Source: an uncultured Pseudoclavibacter sp. (GTDB lineage Bacteria; Actinomycetota; Actinomycetes; Actinomycetales; Microbacteriaceae). Taken from it: a stretch of 13,348 bases of DNA. Location of the stretch: the NCBI GenBank assembly GCA_946221025.1, contig CAMIMS010000052.1, positions 1 to 13,348 on the forward strand. The letters are read 5' to 3'. Below are positions 1 through 7,284 of this stretch, piece after piece (the stretch's first letter is position 1; each line of letters opens with the position of its first letter). The notes below the pieces were generated by a model. That model ran no database searches, had not been told where the DNA came from, and saw only the letters and a program-made list of their open reading frames with translations. The translations under genes and the position numbers were made by a program.

Positions 1-59
1 GATAGAGCATCTGACTACGGATCAGAAGGTTGGGGGTTCGAATCCCTCCGGGCGCGCCA
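1..59 (+). tRNA. tRNA-Arg (ACG anticodon), 5' end cut by window edge
   Basis: Only the 3' part is inside the window. The end of the D arm (GATAGAGC), an anticodon stem TCTGA/TCAGA around the loop CTACGGA (anticodon ACG), a T arm GGGGG-TTCGAAT-CCCTC and a 3' acceptor strand ending G-CCA are all readable. The encoded CCA is at 57-59. ACG reads the CGN arginine box after A34 is deaminated to inosine by TadA, and a tadA gene is also in this window at 9660. The island further right does not abut this tRNA, so I see no sign that it served as an integration site. Confidence 0.93.
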
Positions 60-126
60 CGCTACCCCTTCATCCTCGAGCTTTCGCGTCGACATTGGTC
101 GACTCATTCGCGTTGCATCCCGCACC

Positions 127-132
127 TAAACT
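127..132 (+). promoter_or_regulatory. -10 box of a leaderless promoter for the antiporter gene
   Basis: TAAACT fits the actinobacterial TANNNT -10 consensus and ends exactly six bases before the GTG at 139, so transcription would begin at or next to the start codon. No clear -35 box lies at the normal distance and no Shine-Dalgarno precedes the GTG. Two other genes here (marR and upp) have the same spacing, which strengthens the reading. Confidence 0.6.
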
Positions 133-138
133 ACGGGC

Positions 139-1944
139 GTGCAGCTGGAACTCGAGGTCATGATGCTCATCCTCGTCGTCGCCGTCGTGCTCGTCGGCGC
201 GATGTCGGTCATCGCGGGTCGGATCGGCGTCGCGGCGCCACTGCTGCTCACGGTGCTGGGCGCCGGGATCGGGTTCATCCCGGGCATGCCAATGGTCGAG
301 ATCGAGCCCGAAGTGTTCCTCTCGATCATCCTGCCGCCGCTGCTGTACGCGGCCGCCAGGCACGTGCCATTCGTTGACTTTCGCCGATCCCTGCGCGTGA
401 TCGCCCTGCTCGCGATCGGCGCTGTCGTCGTCTCCGCGTTCGCGGTCGGGTTCTTCGTGAACTGGTTGTGGCCGGCAATTCCCCTGAGCCTCGCGATCGG
501 CCTCGGTGCCGTGGTCGCCCCGCCGGATGCGGTCGCCGCGACCGCCATCGGAAAGCGCCTGGGCCTGCCCAAACGCGACGTCACCATTCTCGAGGGTGAG
601 GCGCTGTGCAATGACGCGACGGCGCTCGTGCTCCTCAGCCTGTCGGTGCAGCTCACCCTCACCGGCGGCGAATTTCACGTGAGCGACATCGTCACGCGCT
701 TCATCTGGGCGGTCGTCTCGGCCGTGCTCATCGGCGGAGTGGTCGGCATCATCAACGTGCGGGTGCGGGGAAGCCTGCACGACCGCATCCTCGATATCGC
801 GCTCGCGATGGTGACGCCGTTTCTCGCGTTTCTCCTGACCGAAATCGTGCACGGCTCGGGCATCGTCGCGGTCGTCGTCGCCGGCCTCATCGTTGGCAAC
901 GAGGGGGCATTCCGCATCCCCGGGCCTCAGCGCACTGCCGAGCGCGCGAACTGGGACACGTTCTCCCACCTGGTCGAGAACGGCGCGTTCCTCTATCTCG
1001 GCTACCGCCTGCCGTTCATCGCGCGCGATGTGCGCGACCACGAAGGCGATCTGTGGGGCACGATCGGGATGGGGCTCGCGGTGTGCCTGCTGCTGGTGCT
1101 CATCCGCATGGCGATCATGCCGCTGCTGGTGCTCTCCATCCGTAACCGCGCGAGGTCGCTGCAGCGGCGCTCCGCGCGCGGGCACGCGCAGTTTGAACGC
1201 ATCAAATCGAGCCTCGGCGAGGAGATTCACGACGAGCGTGTATCCACGCGCCTTCGCCGCTTCGGCACGCGACTGCAGCGTCACGAGGGCGACCTCTCGG
1301 CCGAGCAGGACGAGAAGATCGGATGGAAAGACGGCCTGCTCATCGGCTGGGCCGGGATGCGGGGCGTTGTCACGGTCGTTGCCGTCGAAACCCTGCCGCG
1401 CCTGGATGCCGTGTGGTGGGAGCGGCTCGTGCTCGTCGCCTCCGTTGTCGCCGTGGTGACCCTCCTCGTGCAGGGACTCACACTCGCACCGCTCGCGCGG
1501 GCCCTGAACGCCACGAGCGACGAGAGCACGGATGTGCACGACGAGGTGCGCGAGCTCTACGACGAAATCTCGTCGTACGCGCTCATCGAGGTTGAGCGCA
1601 CCGCTGAGAAGAAGAACTACCCGCGAAGCGTTGTCGAGCCGGTGTACGCGATCGTTCGCGGGTGGCGTCAGCGCTATGACATCGCCGCGCGCGGCACCGA
1701 AATGCAGCGACGCGAAGAGATCACCGAGACGCTCGAACTCACCGATGTGCTGCTCGATGAGGAGCGACGGGCGCTTCGCTACCAGCGCTCGCTCGGCGCG
1801 CACTCGAGCGAAGCGATCAAGGAGGCGCTGCACCTGATCGATTCGCAGCAGCGCACGCGCACGAATTTCATCGCCGGTCTTGACGCCGACGGCGAGATCG
1901 AAGCGGATGAAGAAGAGGAACCCGAGGATTTCGACGTCCCGTAG
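139..1944 (+). CDS. NhaP/CPA1-family Na+/H+ antiporter
   Basis: 601 residues. An integral membrane exchanger expected to swap cytoplasmic Na+ (or K+) for external H+, for pH and salt homeostasis. About 12 hydrophobic segments occupy residues 8-450. The family signatures are present: APPDAVAAT near 127-135, LEGEALCNDATALV at 151-164 carrying the Asn158-Asp159 ion-binding pair typical of CPA1 exchangers, and WAGMRGV at 404-410. A long charged cytoplasmic stretch (about 336-396) separates the last membrane segments, and the tail from about 450 is soluble and ends in an acidic run. The GTG at 139 is chosen because a -10 box sits six bases upstream; an in-frame ATG at 160 would remove only seven residues. 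It is monocistronic; after the stop the base composition falls sharply. Ion specificity cannot be told from sequence. Confidence 0.93.
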   Translation: MQLELEVMMLILVVAVVLVGAMSVIAGRIGVAAPLLLTVLGAGIGFIPGMPMVEIEPEVFLSIILPPLLYAAARHVPFVDFRRSLRVIALLAIGAVVVSAFAVGFFVNWLWPAIPLSLAIGLGAVVAPPDAVAATAIGKRLGLPKRDVTILEGEALCNDATALVLLSLSVQLTLTGGEFHVSDIVTRFIWAVVSAVLIGGVVGIINVRVRGSLHDRILDIALAMVTPFLAFLLTEIVHGSGIVAVVVAGLIVGNEGAFRIPGPQRTAERANWDTFSHLVENGAFLYLGYRLPFIARDVRDHEGDLWGTIGMGLAVCLLLVLIRMAIMPLLVLSIRNRARSLQRRSARGHAQFERIKSSLGEEIHDERVSTRLRRFGTRLQRHEGDLSAEQDEKIGWKDGLLIGWAGMRGVVTVVAVETLPRLDAVWWERLVLVASVVAVVTLLVQGLTLAPLARALNATSDESTDVHDEVRELYDEISSYALIEVERTAEKKNYPRSVVEPVYAIVRGWRQRYDIAARGTEMQRREEITETLELTDVLLDEERRALRYQRSLGAHSSEAIKEALHLIDSQQRTRTNFIAGLDADGEIEADEEEEPEDFDVP

Positions 1945-2809
1945 CGACGGCCGCGATCGCTTTGTTCCCGAACCTCACACGTAGATCCCCACAGTAAGCA
2001 AAGTACGCGCAACGAAGAATTAGATAAAACGGACTTAACTAAATGCCTATCCGGTAAGTAGCTCGGTTAACCTTAGTATAAGGAATCGCGATAGAATACA
2101 CATAGCGTTTGCTTCCGAGTGAGTGCTGGCACGCTATTGCGAGGGGCAAACGTGTGACCTCGAGCCTCATGCATGGATGCAATTTCTGTCGCACTCTACA
2201 ATGATCTGTACGCAACTGCTCGAAACGATTATTGATTCCGCCCGTCGCGTGTGCATCCGCCTGCGTAGCCCCGCGAGAGCACTTGACGCGTAAAGCGATC
2301 ACATGTGATCAAGTAACTCGGTCGAATCCAGCAACAGATGATGATTCGAAACCGAAACGGCGCGCTATATGTTAAAACATCGATCATGTCACCAACATCA
2401 CGGTGGACAAGAATAGCCATAACCATGCAACCCGTTCCGGCTGGCTTGTTAAGCACGCTTCTATCCATTCCTGTCCCTGCAAGTAAAGGGACGGCTGCGT
2501 GCATTCCCTGGTGTGCCTACCTGCTATAGAATAGACAGCCCGTCAAAGCTAGCATTATAAGTTCTCAGGGCTTAGGTCCACCGTGGATTGTCCAGTGCGA
2601 AAATACTACCTCATAGCGTCTATACTTAAGTAAAATATAAGGATGCTTCTCGATCAACTAGCGCTGCGTGCCAGGATCGTCATCTAGATTAAACCTCTAT
2701 ACTAAATGAGTTTCCGAGGTGAGGCGAAAACCGAGCGTGAAGGTGTCCAGCGCGTTAGAATCATCGAGTCTCTATTCAGACTGCTAGCCATTGCGCGTGA
2801 GCACCCGCA
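1945..2809. other. 865-base stretch without a convincing gene, low GC
   Basis: I read both strands and found only short frames lacking a ribosome binding site or recognisable protein character. Composition is balanced and clearly poorer in G+C than the flanks (24 of 60 in the line from 2041). Stops are frequent in all frames. It holds a perfect 14-base palindrome at 2297-2310 and a small stem (GTCCCT 2473-2478 with AGGGAC 2487-2492). It looks like decayed DNA at the left end of the island; earlier genes of the peptide operon could have lain here, but nothing recognisable remains. No inverted-repeat ends or transposase were recognised. Confidence 0.6.
2297..2310. repeat. Perfect 14-base palindrome GATCACATGTGATC
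   Basis: Each half is GATCACA. ACTTGA at 2281-2286 and TCAAGT at 2309-2314 form a second, wider inverted repeat around it. The size and symmetry suit a dimeric regulator's operator, but there is no gene with a supported start nearby on either strand, so the role is open and chance in decayed DNA is possible. Confidence 0.45.
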
Positions 2810-4363
2810 TCACCGTGCGCCGACCTCATTCGTCAGCGAGTCAAGAACAGACTTCCATCGAATCCGTGCTCCTTCCGGAGTGCTCGGCACGTGTCCTTCC
2901 GGGACATCAACCACTTGCCAGCCGTTGTTCTCCGCGAGTTCTCGTGTCCTCGTGTGATCAATAACTCTATCGTACTCTGGGATAAACACTGTGGCTGGAC
3001 CGGTATACGAGGCAACACGTTGATCACCATACCGAGCGCTACGAAATCCAGTTCCGAAACGTAAGGCGGCCCATTCTGTATAGGAATCCGAGACGGAATG
3101 ACGAACTAAGTGACTAGCAAGGTCAAGGATAGGTGCAACGGTCACTGCGCGGACTGACAGCCGATCAGCCGCTTGTACCGCTAACCATCCGCCGAAACTC
3201 ACACCTAGCACCGCAGTTAGATCGACACCCAAATGCTCCGAGGCCCTCTTCGCACTGGTTACGATCGCTTCGACCGCCACGTTCCAATCTCCCCATGCGG
3301 ATCTTTGGAAATCATTACCGAGTCCTCTTGATCCCGGAGCGTTCAGAATTACCGTCGCAATTCCTTCGTGAGCAAGCGTGCGATACAGGCCCGAGTAGCG
3401 AAGATCGTCCCATTCGAAGCTATCCGGGCCGCCATGAAGCGAAACTACTATTCCTATAGTTGACTTGCCGCTAATAACAACACATGGACTATCCTTAAGA
3501 CATACATAATCAACTTGAACAGATGGATCAGGTCCACAAAGACCATAGAAAGAATCATTCTGTACGCGATACACCGTTCCAATTGCATTCCCTTGAATCA
3601 TGACAACTGGGGGTGCGCCGTTCTGGTTCGTAAGCGTCACCGTACCTGCCTGGGGGCGCAGGGACTCACCGTCCCATAGCGCAAACCCTAAGCTTTTGTG
3701 AACGCAAGTGGCAAGAAAACCGTCCGGTGAGACTAATGCTTGTTCGATGTTCCAACCAGGCGGTGGCAGCAGTAATTTTCGGTCGCCACGGACGCTATGT
3801 AGAAGAAAATGCCTGTTATCTTTTGGCGTGTGACGTGTGATGAAGCTTTCTGGTCCGCTCGAAACGATTTCTCCTGACCTTAAAGAGGTATTCTCAAACC
3901 TCCACGTATCCGCGCTTGAAATGAGAGGCTCGCGCCCAGGAGCCACGGCGACAACCCGCTCGCCGTCGTTCAATCGGAAACGGTTCGTCGCCCACCCTTT
4001 GTTAAGCTCGATACCACACTGAATACCTGACGAGCCTTCAAGGATGGCCCAAATACCATCTCCACCAACTACGCCCTGCACTCTAGTTTCATCTTTCAAC
4101 GGTATTCGCCAGCGACACTCGGGTGACAATTTCCCGTGAGGGCCCGTTTGGCTAGAAACACAGATATCCCCCGCGGATACTCGTAGCCGAAAAAGATCCG
4201 ATGTGCCGGGTAGTGAGAAAAGTCCGGGACGACCGGCTTCCTCGTCGTCAACTGAATCAGAAGGTCGAATCGTACCGTCCACTGGCGAGAACACCCAAAG
4301 GATGCCTCCAAGTACAAACAAAGGGATGCTATTTGCGTCCATCCAGGATGAGCTTTGGATCAA
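2810..4363 (-). CDS. S9-type prolyl-oligopeptidase-like serine hydrolase, last gene of the peptide operon
   Basis: 517 residues. Residues about 10-280 are rich in short beta strands and hydrophilic turns (SPVDG, VSPDG), consistent with a beta-propeller cap. From about 300 there is an alpha/beta-hydrolase: VSLHGGPDSFEWDD at 308-320 (oxyanion region), GVSFGG at 387-392 with nucleophile Ser389, Asp465 in IPEYDRVI, and His491 in EGHVPS. The triad appears intact. There is no signal peptide, so it should act in the cytoplasm. S9 enzymes cut short peptides, often after proline; known relatives remove leaders from RiPP precursors (FlaP in class III lanthipeptides) or cyclise peptides (PCY1, POPB). 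In this operon, maturation or breakdown of the 26-residue peptide is the natural guess; it holds one proline, Pro8. The TTG start lies two bases after the MFS stop; an ATG at 4342 (residue 8) is an alternative, and neither has a strong Shine-Dalgarno. Confidence 0.82.
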   Translation of the reverse strand: MIQSSSWMDANSIPLFVLGGILWVFSPVDGTIRPSDSVDDEEAGRPGLFSLPGTSDLFRLRVSAGDICVSSQTGPHGKLSPECRWRIPLKDETRVQGVVGGDGIWAILEGSSGIQCGIELNKGWATNRFRLNDGERVVAVAPGREPLISSADTWRFENTSLRSGEIVSSGPESFITRHTPKDNRHFLLHSVRGDRKLLLPPPGWNIEQALVSPDGFLATCVHKSLGFALWDGESLRPQAGTVTLTNQNGAPPVVMIQGNAIGTVYRVQNDSFYGLCGPDPSVQVDYVCLKDSPCVVISGKSTIGIVVSLHGGPDSFEWDDLRYSGLYRTLAHEGIATVILNAPGSRGLGNDFQRSAWGDWNVAVEAIVTSAKRASEHLGVDLTAVLGVSFGGWLAVQAADRLSVRAVTVAPILDLASHLVRHSVSDSYTEWAALRFGTGFRSARYGDQRVASYTGPATVFIPEYDRVIDHTRTRELAENNGWQVVDVPEGHVPSTPEGARIRWKSVLDSLTNEVGAR

Positions 4364-4365
4364 AT

Positions 4366-5526
4366 CTAACCCCGGATTTCACGACGCAGAATCAATGGAA
4401 GGAGCACTGCGTTAGCCATAGTAATTAACCCTCCAGTGAGTAGTAGTGAGGATGGACTACCACTTGACCAAATTTGGGCCCCGAAGGCGCCTCCGAGTGC
4501 ATCGCCGATGAGAAAAGCTGTCTGGGAGGCTCCGAAAATAAGACCAGATGCTGATGCTGGGATCACCGCATACTGAATGGTTTCCTCAGCTGCTACAGCA
4601 ATCGCTACGAAAGCAGCGCGACAGACCAGGATCGCCGTAAGTACGACCGGGGCAAGCCCTAAGCTCAACGCTGCAAGCAAAGTTAGAACACCAGTGCCTA
4701 GTTCCGTTATAAAGAAGAGCGTCACCGGTCGAGGGTTCCTAGCGCGTTTCGTCATTACTGAAGTAGCGACAATCTGTGCACAGCTCATACCCCCCAATGT
4801 CAAGGCAGCTACAGTGGTGCTTGCACCTGCTGCTGTCAGCACAAGTGGTAAATATGGTGTTATAAGACTTACATAGAATCCCGACACGAGTCCAATGATG
4901 ACGAGCTTGATGCATAACCATCTCTTGCCTGACGGGTTACTTGTGTTCGGATCGGGCCCCTCCCAGGAGCCAGTCTGTTCAGAGGCGTATAGAAGCCAAA
5001 CAGCCCCGGTGAGCACGATTACCGGTGCGACGAGGAGCGCAATCCTCGGCCCATCTGAACCGAATGCAGGTACTGCGAATATACCTGCAGCGATAATCGT
5101 TCCAGCTACTGTACCTGTCTGGTTGCCTAGGTTACGTCCCGCGACAATTCCAGGAATTTCTTGGTCGGGGACGGATGAACGAACCCATGGCCGGATGCCC
5201 ACTAATGCGAGTGATGCACCCGCACCTGCTATCGCAGAAAATACAATCGTCGGAACGAGGTCAGTTATGAGTCTGCCGGCCAAGCCGATGGCATATAAAA
5301 CGCTGCCGATTCTGACGACCGTCAGTCCTCCAACGCGATCGGCGATTGCACCCCAGACTACAGAAAGGCCGCCCACGATAGCCATGACTGCGTATCCCAC
5401 ACCGAAGGCACTGAGTGCCTCGTGGCTTTCAAAATAAAGAGGTTGGGCAGTTTTCGATAGCCACATGCCGGCCGCAAACAGAAGGCTGAATACGAGCAGT
5501 TCGCGGCGGAGCTTAGTTGGCTGCAT
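4366..5526 (-). CDS. Major facilitator superfamily transporter, putative peptide exporter
   Basis: 386 residues, almost wholly hydrophobic and enough for about 12 membrane helices, the usual MFS size. The loop between helices 2 and 3 carries the MFS motif A as GAIADRVGG (59-67), and a charged central loop (about 185-205, SEQTGSWEGPDPN) divides the two halves. The start codon lies inside the preceding TPR gene (14-base overlap) and has no clear ribosome site, so translation is probably coupled. Its place between the TPR gene and the peptidase suggests export of, or immunity to, the product of the operon, but substrate specificity cannot be read from sequence. MFS exporters serving small peptides are known (MccC of microcin C). 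Confidence 0.85.
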   Translation of the reverse strand: MQPTKLRRELLVFSLLFAAGMWLSKTAQPLYFESHEALSAFGVGYAVMAIVGGLSVVWGAIADRVGGLTVVRIGSVLYAIGLAGRLITDLVPTIVFSAIAGAGASLALVGIRPWVRSSVPDQEIPGIVAGRNLGNQTGTVAGTIIAAGIFAVPAFGSDGPRIALLVAPVIVLTGAVWLLYASEQTGSWEGPDPNTSNPSGKRWLCIKLVIIGLVSGFYVSLITPYLPLVLTAAGASTTVAALTLGGMSCAQIVATSVMTKRARNPRPVTLFFITELGTGVLTLLAALSLGLAPVVLTAILVCRAAFVAIAVAAEETIQYAVIPASASGLIFGASQTAFLIGDALGGAFGAQIWSSGSPSSLLLTGGLITMANAVLLPLILRREIRG

Positions 5527-7057
5527 GGTCTGTTACGCGGTTTAGATTCTCTTTAAGAACGCGAGAGCTCGGATGAAGATTCAGTGCGTGTGTGAGTGCT
5601 TCGGTTGCTTTGTTAGCATCGCCGTTTTTGAGATGGCCCTCTGCATACAGGGAACCCCAGCGCTCAAGATCCGCGGTATTTATCGGCGTGATCTTATTAA
5701 GCAGATTAAATGATTCATCAATCTGCCCTGCAAGGATTAAACTGTACGCTTCATCGAGAGCATGGCGTATCTGTCTCGGTGCAAGGCGACTCGCTTCGTG
5801 GAAGGATTCCGCGGCTTCTAGATACTGAGAAGTCCTGTTCAAGTACACACCTTGGAGTGACCATGCTGATGCAAGAGTGTCATCGAGGCGAATAGCATTA
5901 TGGCAGCACTCAATAGCCTGCTGATAGTCCCCCGACTGCGCGTAGCATTTCGCTGCCTCGAGATGGTACTCGGCCATATGGAGGTCGACGCGGAGCAGCG
6001 CTTCGTAAGTGTTAATCGCTTGCTCGATATTGCCCATCTGACGATAGCACTGAGCCAAGTTATACATTAGAACAGAGCGATGAATAGCAACTTTCTCGGT
6101 GGTTTGGGTCAAGCGTGCAATCCCCCAGTGCATGATCCGCAGAGCCTCGTCTACGTTCCCGGTTCTGAAATAAACCAAGGCCGCCCCGTTCCGATTAAAA
6201 ACCTCCTCGAAGACCACGGAATCATCTTCCCGAACGTCGGCGGGCAGATTCTGAATGATGTGGTAGGCCTCATCTAGAAGTGCCCCTGATTCTGCAATGC
6301 TCCGCAAGGCCGGCTGATGATGGCGTGCGTAGAGCATTGCGCGTCCGTAAAGAGCACGAACTTGATCAAGCTTGTCTATTGAATTCCCCCACTTCTTGTA
6401 AAATATCTCCGCCTGCTCGCTCTTGTTCTGCATGCTGCTTGCGAGGGCAAGGAGATTCCAGATCCGTGGGGACTGTTCCATCTCAACGAGGTGTCGCCCG
6501 ATAGCTTCGGCTGTCCGGCCATCACCGACGCTTACGTACTCGAAAGCGGCGTTGATGACAGGGTCAACGTTCTCACTCTCGCGCGCACTATTGAGTATCG
6601 CCAGAATCGTTGTCTCCTCGGGTGCCCATAGTGACTCTATGGATTCAGAGGGATGCGCGCTGATTGCCTCGGTCCTGAAGGAGACTTTCCAGCCACATAC
6701 GGAGGCTGCAACAGCAAAGAAATCATGACTCGATGCATCAATATTTGCGTGATTGCCGATCTCAATATTGATGTCACCTAGGCGGTTTGCAAGATGCTCG
6801 GCAATTTTGATGTAGCTACGCAATAGTCGTCGTTGCTGGAAGAAGCGAATCTGTTCATTGGCTGTAGCAGAGTCGGTTAGGCTTGATGTGCCAGACCGAA
6901 CCCGCAGAGCAAGTTCTTTGTCGAGTGGATAGAAGAGTCGAAGGCTTTGCGCGAGTTCGTCGCTGCATGTTCGGGGGGTTAGGTTTACGTGAGCGAGTAC
7001 GGCACGCACTGTGCCATGCTCAAGCGGGCTTGCGTCCGGAGCGTTTAGTCTAATCAC
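5513..7057 (-). CDS. Large TPR protein with an unassigned N-terminal region
   Basis: 514 residues, soluble. Tetratricopeptide repeats of 34 residues are clear at about 286-319, 328-361, 362-395, 396-429 and 464-497, with the usual pattern (NLAQCYRQMGNIEQAINTYE; AAKCYAQSGDYQQAIECC). Residues 170-270 look like more divergent helical repeats. Residues 1-150 do not match any domain I recognise; there is no evident helix-turn-helix, so it is not an obvious RRNPP-type or SARP regulator. The GTG start has AAAGGTG shortly upstream. The gene follows the 26-codon peptide gene after a strong hairpin and overlaps the MFS gene by 14 bases. TPR domains bind peptides, so peptide receptor, precursor carrier or scaffold are all possible; I cannot choose. 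Confidence 0.85.
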   Translation of the reverse strand: MIRLNAPDASPLEHGTVRAVLAHVNLTPRTCSDELAQSLRLFYPLDKELALRVRSGTSSLTDSATANEQIRFFQQRRLLRSYIKIAEHLANRLGDINIEIGNHANIDASSHDFFAVAASVCGWKVSFRTEAISAHPSESIESLWAPEETTILAILNSARESENVDPVINAAFEYVSVGDGRTAEAIGRHLVEMEQSPRIWNLLALASSMQNKSEQAEIFYKKWGNSIDKLDQVRALYGRAMLYARHHQPALRSIAESGALLDEAYHIIQNLPADVREDDSVVFEEVFNRNGAALVYFRTGNVDEALRIMHWGIARLTQTTEKVAIHRSVLMYNLAQCYRQMGNIEQAINTYEALLRVDLHMAEYHLEAAKCYAQSGDYQQAIECCHNAIRLDDTLASAWSLQGVYLNRTSQYLEAAESFHEASRLAPRQIRHALDEAYSLILAGQIDESFNLLNKITPINTADLERWGSLYAEGHLKNGDANKATEALTHALNLHPSSRVLKENLNRVTDHAAN

Positions 7058-7090
7058 GAGACACCTTTGTCTAACTAGATTGAGATTGGG

Positions 7091-7117
7091 TGAGGGGGCG
7101 CCTTAGGCGCCCCCTCA
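7091..7117 (-). terminator. Strong GC-rich hairpin between the peptide gene and the TPR gene
   Basis: Perfect 12-bp stem TGAGGGGGCGCC/GGCGCCCCCTCA with a three-base loop. On the minus strand, the direction of the operon, the bases that follow are CCCAATCTC, so there is no U-tract and full termination is unlikely; partial termination or protection of an upstream mRNA end would give more peptide than downstream proteins. On the plus strand it is followed by GTTTATTT, which looks more like an intrinsic terminator, but no plus-strand gene leads into it. Confidence 0.65.
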
Positions 7118-7129
7118 GTTTATTTCGGC

Positions 7130-7210
7130 CTAGATAGCCGTGGCCGTACCGCCGTAGAGTACGGCGAAGTCGACCTTCTCTTCCTCGGGCTGCTGGATCG
7201 TGAGCTCCAT
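7130..7210 (-). CDS. 26-codon peptide gene, candidate precursor of a ribosomal peptide or signal
   Basis: The frame runs ATG to TAG. It begins MELTIQQPEEEK, acidic and hydrophilic like a leader, and ends AVLYGGTATAI, small, hydrophobic and Thr-rich like a core; VDF joins the two. There is no Cys or Ser; Thr4, Thr22 and Thr24 and Tyr19 are the obvious modifiable residues. The ribosome site AAGGAGGTG at 7215-7223 is nearly complete and well spaced. 22 of 26 codons end in G or C, unlike the following genes, which suggests strong expression and selection on the codons. It heads an operon with a TPR protein, an MFS transporter and an S9 peptidase. I do not recognise the peptide family. Alternatives are a quorum-type signal, a translated leader that controls the operon, or chance; the ribosome site and promoter argue against chance. 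Confidence 0.72.
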   Translation of the reverse strand: MELTIQQPEEEKVDFAVLYGGTATAI

Positions 7211-7214
7211 TGTT

Positions 7215-7223
7215 CACCTCCTT
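7215..7223 (-). promoter_or_regulatory. Near-perfect Shine-Dalgarno of the peptide gene
   Basis: AAGGAGGTG on the minus strand, with the GGAGG core six bases from the ATG. It is the strongest ribosome site in the window and fixes both the start and the strand of the tiny peptide gene, in contrast to the leaderless genes of the flanking chromosome. Confidence 0.85.
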
Positions 7224-7256
7224 GCGTATCTCCATTGAAACCGGCCGGCGATTTGA

Positions 7257-7284
7257 AGAGTACACATATCCCGAGCTTCAGCAA
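7257..7284 (-). promoter_or_regulatory. Predicted promoter of the peptide operon
   Basis: On the minus strand TTGCTG (-35, 7279-7284) and TACTCT (-10, 7257-7262, TANNNT) are 16 bases apart. Transcription would begin near 7250, giving an untranslated leader of about 40 bases with the palindrome CCGGCCGG at 7241-7248. This is a standard housekeeping-sigma layout; no specific operator could be named. Confidence 0.5.

Noticed and set aside
1..59. tRNA gene as integration site of the island
   Set aside because: The antiporter gene lies between them, no integrase is present, and no copy of the tRNA 3' end was found at the island edges.
70..1833. 587-codon open frame on the minus strand, antisense to the antiporter gene
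   Set aside because: Product is Arg/Asp/His/Glu-rich with no domain; it is the usual long antisense frame of a GC-rich gene, and the plus strand shows clear antiporter motifs.
2229..2504. 91-codon minus-strand frame in the empty stretch
   Set aside because: No ribosome site at a workable distance and no family resemblance; unusual Cys/Ile clusters suggest random translation.
2338..2529. 63-codon plus-strand frame in the empty stretch
   Set aside because: No Shine-Dalgarno or convincing promoter before the ATG pair, and it overlaps other equally weak frames.
2643..2687. 14-codon frame ATG CTT CTC GAT ... TAG after ATAAGG
   Set aside because: The ribosome-site-like AAGG touches the ATG, too close to work, and the peptide has no leader-core character.
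7071..7265. 64-codon minus-strand frame overlapping the peptide gene
   Set aside because: Arg-rich, in another frame; its start has no ribosome site, whereas the AAGGAGGTG serves the ATG at 7210.
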